In this document: positions 1 to 6,907 of the stretch, one piece after another
Layout: each line of letters starts with the position of its first letter
Numbering within the stretch: position 1 is the stretch's first letter
From: Cyanobacteria bacterium M_surface_7_m2_040
Lineage (GTDB): Bacteria; Cyanobacteriota; Cyanobacteriia; PCC-6307; Cyanobiaceae
NCBI GenBank assembly: GCA_016882555.1
Contig: VGPQ01000047.1
Location: 1 to 8,376 of the forward strand
Length of the DNA stretch: 8,376 bases
Direction: 5' to 3'
Position numbers and translations under genes: made by a program
Notes under the pieces: model-generated
Databases searched by the model: none
The model's input: the letters and a program-made list of their open reading frames with translations, nothing else
What the model was told of the DNA's origin: nothing

Positions 1-3000
1 TGACGGTCTACCGCGGCAACCGGGCCGAGTTTCTGGCCGATCTGCTGGCTGCCCAGCTGCGGCTCGATCCTCCCGACCCGTTGGAGGTGGTGGAGGTGGT
101 GGTCAACACCTGGCCCACCAGCCGATGGCTGGGCGAACAGCTCGCCATCGGCCTGGGAGGGATCGCCGCCAACCTGCGGTTCCCCTTTCCGGGCAGCCAG
201 CTGCGCCGTCTGGTGGGTGCTGTGCTGGCCGACAGCGATCAGGGCGCTGCCGATCCCTGGCGTGCCAGTGCCCTGGTGTGGCCCGTGCTGGAGCTGTTGG
301 ATGCGGTGGTGGAGCACCCCGAGGGGGCACCCCTGCGCCATTGGCTGCAGGCGCGTGGGGCGCCGCGAACCCAGCTCGATCTGGCCCGCTGGCAGCTGGG
401 CCGCGCCATCGCTGATGCCTTCGACGATTACGCCCTGTACCGGCCCGAGGTGCTGGCAGCCTGGTGGCGGGGTCAGGGTGAGGGTTGGCAGCCGCTGCTG
501 CTGGCCTTGTTGCGCGAGCAGCTTGGCCAGGAGCCCTTCGGCCTGCGGGTGGCGCGGGCGATCGAGCAGCTGCGCCGGGGCCCGCTTGCGGCCGGGGTGC
601 TGCCGCCGCGGCTGCGGCTGTTTGGCCTCAGCGCCATGGCGCCGGTGCAGGTGCAGCTGCTGCAGGCCCTGAGCGGCCACATCCCGGTGGATCTCTATCT
701 GCTCACCCCCTGCCGGGATCTGTGGCAGCGCTGCAGCGATCGCCGTCGCCAGCTCAGCGACGCGATCGCCTTGCGGCAGCCCCTGGCGGGTGACTGGCTG
801 CTTGAGGCGCCAGGGCTGGAGGCACGCTTCGGGCGCCTGGGGGCCGAGTTTCAGCAGCTGCTCGAGGGCAGCGGCGACACCCAGCTGGGTCTGCGCCGCG
901 AGGGTGATCTGTTCTTTGCGCCGGCGCAGGCAGCCCGCGGCCAGGGGCGCTCACCCTCCCTGCTGGAGCAGCTGCAGGAGCGGCTGGTCGGCGATGCGCC
1001 CCAGCCAGGGGACGCCAGCGAGCCGCTGCAGCGCGCGCCCGACGACAGCTCCCTGGAGTTCCATGCCTGCCCAGGGCGGCTGCGCCAGCTGCAGATCGTG
1101 CGCGATCGGCTGCTGCAGCTGCTGGCCGCCGACGAGAGCCTTGAGCCCCGCGACATCCTGCTGATGACGCCGCAGGTCGAAGCGTTTGCGCCCTTGGTGG
1201 GTGCGGTGTTTGGCGACAGCGAGGCCACCGGTGTGGCGCTGCCCTGGCGGCTCACCGACCGCAGCCAGCAGAGCGAAGCCGGCATCGCCCAGGCGCTGCT
1301 GCAGCTGCTGAGCCTGGGTGGTGAGCGGCTCACCGCCAGCGCCCTGGAGCAGTTGCTCACTTGCGCGCCGCTGCTGGCGGCCCACGGCATCGCCGCCGAT
1401 GAGGCCGGTGCGATCACGGCCTTGCTGCAGCGGGCCGGGTTCCGCTGGGGCATCGATGCTGCCGCGCGGGGTGGCAACCCCTGCCACAGCCTCAGCTGGG
1501 CCCTGGATCGCCTGCTGCTGGGCCTGGTGCTGCCGGAGCGGCCGGGCCTGGCCCCAGCCGACACAGCGCCCCTGGCCATGGCGGGCAGCTTTGAGCAGCA
1601 GAGCCGCTGGCTGCAACTGCTGCGCCAGTTGCTGGCGAGCCTGCGCTGGCTGGGGCAGGCCCGCACGCCGGCCGCCTGGGTGGAGGGCCTGCGCGAGCAG
1701 CTCGGCGCCCTGTTTGGCGATGGCGGCGGCTTGGCCTGGGAGCTGCAGGCGATTCATGCCGCCCTGGCCGACTGGTTGGCAGCGGCTGGTTCGTGCCCTC
1801 TGCAGTTGGCCGCCCCCGTGGTGGCCGAGGTGCTGGGCGAACGCCTCAGCGAAGGCAGCGGCCGTTTCGGCCACCGCTCCGGCGCGCTCACGATCAGCGC
1901 CCTGGAGCCGATGCGCGCCATTCCCCACAGGGTGGTGGTGCTGTTTGGCCTGGATGCCGGCGTGTTCCCGCGGCGGCGGGAGCGCGCCGGCTTTCACCTG
2001 CTGGAGCAGGAGCGGCGGCTGGGGGATCCCAACAGCGGCGACCAGGACCGCTACGTGCTGCTCGAGAGCCTGCTGTCGGCGCGGCAGCACCTGCTGCTGG
2101 CCTGGAGCTGCCGCGATGAGCGCAGCGGCGAGCGGCTGGAGCCCGCCACGCCCGTGCGCCAGTGGCTGGAGCTGCTGAACCAGCAGCTGCCTGTGGTGCC
2201 GCTGCGGGAGCATGCCGCCAACCCTCTGGAGCGCAGCAACTTTGAGCCCCAGGGCCCCTGGCCGCCGGCCAGCTGCGACCGGCGCCTGCTGCAGGCCCGC
2301 CAGCAGCTGGAGCAGGCCCTGACGGGCGCTGCTGCCGGCCCCGAGCGCGGCCTGGCCTTCAGCTCCCCGCCCGAGCCGGCGGCTGATGCCCCCGAGCCCG
2401 AGCCCGTGCTCTGGAGCGAGCTGCACGCGTGGATCGCCGCGCCCCAGCGCTGTTGGCTGGAGCGGCTGGGCCTGCGACCGCGCGAATTCGACCAGCCGCT
2501 GCTGGATCTGGAGGCCCTGGAGCTGCCGGAGCGGCAGCGGGCCAGCCTGCTGCGCGGCCAGCTCGAGGCTGCCGAGCCGCCCGATTGGCAGCAGCTGGAG
2601 CGCGGCCGCGGCCTGTTGCCGCCGCTGGCGGCCGGAGCCCTCGAGGTGCGTCAGCTGGAGCAGCGCTGGAGCTCGCTGGCCGGCTGCCTCGCCCAGCTCG
2701 GTGAAGCCCGTGCGCCGCTGGCGCATTGGCAGCAGCTCGAGGCAACGCTGAGCTGGCGCGGCGATCAGCTGGTGCTGGTGCACACCGCCAAGGCCCGCGC
2801 CCCCCAGCGACTGGCCCTGTGGCTGCAGCTGCTGCTGGCCTGCAGCGGCGGGCTGGCGCCCCGCGGCGCGGCCCTGGTCGCCCGCGATCAGCACCGCTTC
2901 CGTGTGGTGGAGCAGCTGCAGCCGCTGCCGCCTGCTGCAGCGCAGGAGCAGCTGGGCCAACTGCGGCAGTGGTGCGCCGCGCACCGCCAGCGCTGCTGGC

Positions 3001-3248
3001 CGCTGCCGCCCGAGAGCGGCTGGACCTTTGCCCGCGCCGAGCTGGCCCAGAGCGGCCAGGGGCTCAGCAAGGCCCGCCCCTGCTGGGAGGGTGGATATCG
3101 CCTGCGGGCCGAGCGCAGCGATGCGGCGCAGGCGTTGTGTTTTGGGGCGGATCTGCCCCTGGCCGAGCTATTGACGCCGCGGGTGCAGCAGCTGGCCCTT
3201 GATCTCTATGGGCCGCTGTTGCAGGTGTGGCAGGAGCGGCGCCCATGA
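1..3248 (+). CDS. recC: RecBCD subunit RecC, 5' end cut by window edge by about one codon
   Basis: RecC is the non-catalytic subunit that splits the DNA strands and scans for Chi in the RecBCD double-strand-break resection complex. The frame is open from base 3 and gives 1081 residues before TGA at 3246; E. coli RecC has about 1122. The first visible residues, TVYRGNRAEFL, align with the extreme N-terminus of E. coli RecC (MLRVYHSNR). The preceding codon reads xTG, so the start is that codon or the one before it. TTG at 81 is internal and would delete the conserved N-terminus. Other family landmarks are GIAAN (162-173), FDDYALYRP (420-446), DSSLEFHACP (from about 1044), MRAIPHRVVVLFGLDAGVFPR (from 1911) and QDRYVLLESL (from 2043). 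No Walker A or nuclease triad is visible, as expected for this subunit. Several Chi-contact positions differ from E. coli (see findings). Family identity is secure. The organism's Chi sequence cannot be told from the gene. Confidence 0.94.
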   Translation, partial: TVYRGNRAEFLADLLAAQLRLDPPDPLEVVEVVVNTWPTSRWLGEQLAIGLGGIAANLRFPFPGSQLRRLVGAVLADSDQGAADPWRASALVWPVLELLDAVVEHPEGAPLRHWLQARGAPRTQLDLARWQLGRAIADAFDDYALYRPEVLAAWWRGQGEGWQPLLLALLREQLGQEPFGLRVARAIEQLRRGPLAAGVLPPRLRLFGLSAMAPVQVQLLQALSGHIPVDLYLLTPCRDLWQRCSDRRRQLSDAIALRQPLAGDWLLEAPGLEARFGRLGAEFQQLLEGSGDTQLGLRREGDLFFAPAQAARGQGRSPSLLEQLQERLVGDAPQPGDASEPLQRAPDDSSLEFHACPGRLRQLQIVRDRLLQLLAADESLEPRDILLMTPQVEAFAPLVGAVFGDSEATGVALPWRLTDRSQQSEAGIAQALLQLLSLGGERLTASALEQLLTCAPLLAAHGIAADEAGAITALLQRAGFRWGIDAAARGGNPCHSLSWALDRLLLGLVLPERPGLAPADTAPLAMAGSFEQQSRWLQLLRQLLASLRWLGQARTPAAWVEGLREQLGALFGDGGGLAWELQAIHAALADWLAAAGSCPLQLAAPVVAEVLGERLSEGSGRFGHRSGALTISALEPMRAIPHRVVVLFGLDAGVFPRRRERAGFHLLEQERRLGDPNSGDQDRYVLLESLLSARQHLLLAWSCRDERSGERLEPATPVRQWLELLNQQLPVVPLREHAANPLERSNFEPQGPWPPASCDRRLLQARQQLEQALTGAAAGPERGLAFSSPPEPAADAPEPEPVLWSELHAWIAAPQRCWLERLGLRPREFDQPLLDLEALELPERQRASLLRGQLEAAEPPDWQQLERGRGLLPPLAAGALEVRQLEQRWSSLAGCLAQLGEARAPLAHWQQLEATLSWRGDQLVLVHTAKARAPQRLALWLQLLLACSGGLAPRGAALVARDQHRFRVVEQLQPLPPAAAQEQLGQLRQWCAAHRQRCWPLPPESGWTFARAELAQSGQGLSKARPCWEGGYRLRAERSDAAQALCFGADLPLAELLTPRVQQLALDLYGPLLQVWQERRP
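736..743. repeat. HIP1 palindrome GCGATCGC
   Basis: Exact copy of the cyanobacterial highly iterated palindrome, inside recC. It lies 26 bases from the next copy at 762. It has no assigned gene-level function. Confidence 0.75.
762..769. repeat. HIP1 palindrome GCGATCGC
   Basis: Exact copy inside recC, the second of a close pair with 736-743. It is read in frame as Ala-Ile-Ala within DAIAL. Confidence 0.75.
3232..3236 (+). promoter_or_regulatory. Shine-Dalgarno site for recB, inside the recC end
   Basis: AGGAG lies 8 bases upstream of ATG at 3245 and is embedded in the last RecC codons (Gln-Glu-Arg-Arg-Pro-stop). It supports ATG 3245 over the in-frame GTG at 3227. The GTG lies upstream of the AGGAG, so this site could not serve it, and it would add six residues of no recognisable homology. 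Confidence 0.7.
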
Positions 3249-6200
3249 GCACCCCATTGCCGCCCTTCGAGGCCAATGGCCTGCCGCTCAGCCCCGGCAT
3301 CCGGCTGCTCGAGGCCAGCGCCGGCACCGGCAAGACCTTTGCCCTGGCCCATCTGGTGCTGCGGCTGTTGAGTGAGGGGCCCCAGCCGCTGGCGCTCAGT
3401 GAGTTGCTGGTGGTCACCTACACCGAGGCGGCGGCGGCCGAGCTGCGCGATCGCATCGCCCGGCGGTTGCAGCAGGCCCTGGGGCTGCTGGAGACCCAGG
3501 AGCAGGGCGGCGCCCCTGCGCCTGAGCCTGCCGATGCGGTGCTGGAGCACTGGCAGCGGGCCCAGGCCCAAACGCCGGATCCGCTGTTGCGCGCTCGCCT
3601 GCTGCTGGCCCTGGAGCAGCTGGATCAGGCCGACATCACCACCATCCACGGCTTCTGCCGCCGCACCCTGCAGCGCCAGGCGCTCGAGGCCGGCCTGGGG
3701 CCGGCGGTGGCGCTCGAAACCGAAGCGAGCGAGCGGCGCGAGCAGCTGGTGCACGACTACTGGCAGCAGCAGGTGCTGCCGCTGCCGCCAGGGCTGCTGG
3801 CCGGGGTGCTACGGCAGCAGGTCACCCCCCAGCAGCTGGCCGGGGTGCTGGCCAGCCTCGACAGCGACCCGGCCCTGAGCATCGATCCCTTGCCGGCTGG
3901 CATCGAGGCCGAACAGCCCCTGGCCGCCCAGCTGGAGCGGCTCTGGCCACAGCTGTGGCATACCTTTGCGGCACTCTGGCCCCAGCGCGGCCAGGCCCTG
4001 GAGCAGGAGCTGGCCGCCGCCGCCGCCGAACTCAGGAGCCTGGGGCTCGACTACAAGCCCTACCGGCTCAAGCCCAAGCCCGATCGCCTCGAGCGGGTGC
4101 AGGTCTGGCTGGCCGGCCTTGCTGGTGAGCTGCCCTCCTACGAAGAGGTGCTGGCGCAGGTCGATCTGCGCGAGTACTTCCATCCGGGCCCCTTCACCAA
4201 GGCTGCGGCCCGGGCCCATGGCGAGGCGGTGTCGCTGCCCCAGGCGCCGCTGCTGGAGGCGATCGCGGCGCTGGTGGATGGCCCGGCCGAGCTGGTGCTC
4301 CTGCATTTCGCGCACTGGGGGCGCGTCGAGCTGGCCCGCCGGCGCGAGCGCAGCGGCCAGATGGGCTTTGCCCAGCTTCTCGAGCAGCTCGACCCGGGAG
4401 CGGCCGCCACCACCCCGCTGCTCGAGGCCGTGGCCCGGCGCTACCGCGCTGCCCTGGTGGATGAGTTTCAGGACACCGACCCAATCCAGTGGCGCATCCT
4501 GCGCACCGCCTTCGCGACCCAGCCGGCGCGCCATCTGCTGGTGATGGTGGGCGATCCCAAGCAGGCCATCTACCGCTTTCGCGGCGGCGAGCTGGCCACC
4601 TACCGCCAGGCGGCGCTGCAGGCCGAGCAGCACTATGGGCTCACCGCCAACCGCCGCGCCAGCGCGGCGTTGGTGGAGGGCCTCAACGCCCTGATGCAGC
4701 CCGGCCTCGTCCTCTCGCAGCTGCCCGTGCCGGCGGTGCAGGCCAGGGCCGACAAGGGCAGCCTGCAGCTGCCTGCTGGCGAAGCGCCCCTGCAGCTGCT
4801 GACCTGCGATCCGGCCCAGCTCGAGCAGCAGCTGGCCGCCCTCTGCCTGGGGCTGCTGCAGCGGGGTCTGCGCCTGCGCCAGGGCGATCAGCAGCGGCCC
4901 CTGCGGCCGGGCGATCTCTGCCTGCTGGTGAACCGGCACGACCAGGCCGAAGCCCTGCGGCTGGCGCTGGAGCAGCGCCAGCTGCCCAGCCGCCTGGTGA
5001 GCAAGGGGGATGTGTTTGAGAGCGCCGGGGCGGGCGCGTTGCAGCGCCTGCTCGATGCCCTGGCCAGCCCGGGTGACCCCGCACGCCTGCGGCTGCTGGC
5101 GGCCTCGCCCTTGCTGGGTTGGAGCGCTGCAGCGGTGGCTGCGGCCAGCCCCGACAGCTGGGATCGCCTGGCGGCGCTGCTCGATCGGCTCGCGGCGCAG
5201 CTGCCCACCCTGGGGCTGACGGCGGCGGTGGGCCAGCTGCTGGCGGCCGAGGGGCTGGCGCGGCTGTCGCTGCAGGGCCGGGCCCTGGCCGACCTGCAGC
5301 AAGCGGCCGAGCTGGTGCAGGAGCAGATGCACCGCCAGGGCCTGGGGCTCGCCGCCACCGCCGACTGGCTGCGGCGGCTGCGCCTGCAGGAGGAGCGCGA
5401 TCCGCCCGAGGCCCACCTCTGCCGCAGCGATGCGGCCGAATCGGCCATCGCCGTGGTGACGGTGCACCGCAGCAAGGGGCTCGAGTACCCGGTGGTGATC
5501 TGCCCCCACCTCTGGCGCGGCGTCAAGCCGCCCAGCCGCAGCGCCGGCCAGCGCCTGGGGCGGCGCTGGATGCCTGCCGACCAGGACCGCCCCAGGCTCG
5601 ATCTGCACCTCAGCCCCGACTGGGGTACGGGCCGCAGCGCGGCCCAGCAGCATCTGTTGGCCCAGCAGCAGGAGGCTGAGCGCCTGGCCTATGTGGCCTG
5701 CACCCGCGCCCAGCACCTGCTGGTGCTGGCCTGGCCCGGGGTGGATCAGGCCGAGAGCGCCAATCCGCTCTCGCCCTGGCTGCTGCAGGGCGATGGGCTG
5801 CGCGCGCTGCCCCTGCACCGCCTCGACGCTGCGGCCCTGCCGCTGCCGCTGCGGCACGAGCGCTGGCAGGCGCCGCTGAGCAGCGCCCCGTTGCAGCTGG
5901 GGCCGCGGCCTGAGCGGCCGCTCGAGCGCAACTGGGGCCGGGCCAGCTATTCGGCCTGGGCCCACAGCCAGGTGGCCCTGCCTCCGGATGCCCGCGATGA
6001 GGGCCGCGACAGCGATGCCGTGCTGGTGGATGGGCTCGACGAACCCGCCGCATCGCCGCCGCCAGGCGCCTGGCCGGCGCTGGGCCCCTTGGCTCTCCTG
6101 CCCCGCGGTGCTGGCCCCGGCGATGCGCTGCACCGCATGCTGGAAGCGATCGATTACCCGGCCCTGGCGGCGGGAATGCAGGATCCGGCCCGCCAGGTGG

Positions 6201-6907
6201 TGGCGGCGGAGCTGGCCCGTGCCGGCCTGGCGGCCGAGCTGCTGGAGCCCCTGCTGGCGGGCTTGCTGCTGCTGGTGCAGAGCCCCCTCGGTGGCCCCCT
6301 GGGAGCGTTGCGGCTGGCCGATCTGCCGGCGGGCAGCTGGCTCAATGAGATGAATTTCGATCTGCCCCTGGCCCAGGAGCAGCGCCGTCTGGTGCGCAGC
6401 AGCGGCCTGGCGGGGGTGTTTGCGCGCCACCCCGGCGGCTGCTTCGGTGCGGCCTACGCCGAGCAGCTGCGGCAGCTCGATGTAGCCAGCCGCGGCTTCC
6501 TCACCGGTTCGATCGATCTGGTGTTCTGCGCCGCTGAGCGCTGGTGGATCGTCGACTGGAAGAGCAACTGGTTGGGCCAGCTCGGCAGCCAGGGGCAGGT
6601 GCTGTCGTGCGGTGCCAACGACTACTCCCAGGAGGCGATGGTGGCCTTGATGGCCAGCAACCATTACCCGTTGCAGGCCCATCTCTACCTGGTGGCACTG
6701 CACCGCTACCTGCAATGGCGGTTGCCCGGCTATGCGCCTGAGCGCCATCTCGGTGGCTATGCCTACGTGTTTGTGCGTGGCGTCGCCGGCCCCGAGGCAG
6801 ACGAGCGGCTCGAGCCCGGGGCTCCCGCCCCGGGGGTGTGTGTGGACACGCCGCCGCTGCCCCGGCTGCTGGCCCTTGATGCGCTGCTGCGGGAGGGTCA
6901 GCCATGA
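3245..6907 (+). CDS. recB: RecBCD subunit RecB, 3'-5' helicase and nuclease
   Basis: RecB is the 3'-5' SF1A helicase and sole nuclease of RecBCD, and it loads RecA after Chi. The product has 1220 residues; E. coli RecB has about 1180. Helicase motifs in order are Walker A ASAGTGKT (24-31, Lys30), TYTEAAAAELRDRI (58-71, motif Ia), TTIHGFC (132-138), VDEFQDTD (405-412, motif II), GDPKQAIYRFRG (436-447, motif III), ANRRAS (468-473, motif IV), TVHRSKGLEYP (739-749, motif V) and YVACTRAQ (816-823, motif VI). A linker rich in Pro and Ala (about 870-955) leads to the C-terminal nuclease domain. His963 (in DALHRMLE), Asp1091 (in GSIDLVF), Asp1104 and Lys1106 (in VDWKSNW) match E. coli His956, Asp1067, Asp1080 and Lys1082, so the nuclease looks active. 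QAHLYLVALHRYL follows, as in E. coli. The gene overlaps recC and recD by 4 bases each. Oddities are a roughly 10-residue insert after the DWK motif, and FAQLL and NRRA variants of conserved helicase segments. AddA is unlikely, given the RecC partner and the RecB-type C-terminus. Confidence 0.97.
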   Translation: MSTPLPPFEANGLPLSPGIRLLEASAGTGKTFALAHLVLRLLSEGPQPLALSELLVVTYTEAAAAELRDRIARRLQQALGLLETQEQGGAPAPEPADAVLEHWQRAQAQTPDPLLRARLLLALEQLDQADITTIHGFCRRTLQRQALEAGLGPAVALETEASERREQLVHDYWQQQVLPLPPGLLAGVLRQQVTPQQLAGVLASLDSDPALSIDPLPAGIEAEQPLAAQLERLWPQLWHTFAALWPQRGQALEQELAAAAAELRSLGLDYKPYRLKPKPDRLERVQVWLAGLAGELPSYEEVLAQVDLREYFHPGPFTKAAARAHGEAVSLPQAPLLEAIAALVDGPAELVLLHFAHWGRVELARRRERSGQMGFAQLLEQLDPGAAATTPLLEAVARRYRAALVDEFQDTDPIQWRILRTAFATQPARHLLVMVGDPKQAIYRFRGGELATYRQAALQAEQHYGLTANRRASAALVEGLNALMQPGLVLSQLPVPAVQARADKGSLQLPAGEAPLQLLTCDPAQLEQQLAALCLGLLQRGLRLRQGDQQRPLRPGDLCLLVNRHDQAEALRLALEQRQLPSRLVSKGDVFESAGAGALQRLLDALASPGDPARLRLLAASPLLGWSAAAVAAASPDSWDRLAALLDRLAAQLPTLGLTAAVGQLLAAEGLARLSLQGRALADLQQAAELVQEQMHRQGLGLAATADWLRRLRLQEERDPPEAHLCRSDAAESAIAVVTVHRSKGLEYPVVICPHLWRGVKPPSRSAGQRLGRRWMPADQDRPRLDLHLSPDWGTGRSAAQQHLLAQQQEAERLAYVACTRAQHLLVLAWPGVDQAESANPLSPWLLQGDGLRALPLHRLDAAALPLPLRHERWQAPLSSAPLQLGPRPERPLERNWGRASYSAWAHSQVALPPDARDEGRDSDAVLVDGLDEPAASPPPGAWPALGPLALLPRGAGPGDALHRMLEAIDYPALAAGMQDPARQVVAAELARAGLAAELLEPLLAGLLLLVQSPLGGPLGALRLADLPAGSWLNEMNFDLPLAQEQRRLVRSSGLAGVFARHPGGCFGAAYAEQLRQLDVASRGFLTGSIDLVFCAAERWWIVDWKSNWLGQLGSQGQVLSCGANDYSQEAMVALMASNHYPLQAHLYLVALHRYLQWRLPGYAPERHLGGYAYVFVRGVAGPEADERLEPGAPAPGVCVDTPPLPRLLALDALLREGQP
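3447..3454. repeat. HIP1 palindrome GCGATCGC
   Basis: Exact copy inside recB, within the codons for the LRDRI stretch of helicase motif Ia. It sits in a different reading register (Arg-Asp-Arg) from the copy at 762, so amino acid choice alone does not explain the repeats. Confidence 0.75.
4259..4266. repeat. HIP1 palindrome GCGATCGC
   Basis: Exact copy inside recB, read as Ala-Ile-Ala within EAIAAL. It lies just upstream of a Chi-like octamer at 4270-4277. Confidence 0.75.
6892..6896 (+). promoter_or_regulatory. Shine-Dalgarno site for recD, inside the recB end
   Basis: GGAGG lies 7 bases upstream of ATG at 6904 and is embedded in the final RecB codons (Arg-Glu-Gly-Gln-Pro-stop). Its strength and spacing fix the recD start, and together with the ATGA overlap it points to coupled translation of recB and recD. 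Confidence 0.72.

Noticed and set aside
81..83. TTG at 81 as the recC start
   Set aside because: The frame is open upstream to base 3, and the upstream residues TVYRGNRAEFL match the true RecC N-terminus. Starting at 81 would remove about 26 conserved residues.
1081..1140. Dense CTG/CAG and CAGCTG/CTGCAG runs as a trinucleotide or palindromic repeat
   Set aside because: They are scattered through all three genes, vary in order, and follow Leu and Gln codons in helical stretches such as LLQLL. There is no uniform repeat unit or spacing.
951..2984. Antisense open frame of 677 codons across recC
   Set aside because: It has the same cause as the antisense frame over recB: codon-aligned antisense of a gene nearly free of TTA, CTA and TCA. 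It ends at a TCA serine codon of recC (951-953). The product is repetitive Gln/Ala/Gly with no recognisable domain.
3227..3229. GTG at 3227 as the recB start
   Set aside because: ATG at 3245 has an AGGAG 8 bases upstream and makes an ATGA overlap of the same form as the recB-recD junction. The GTG lies upstream of that AGGAG and would add only Met-Ala-Gly-Ala-Ala-Pro.
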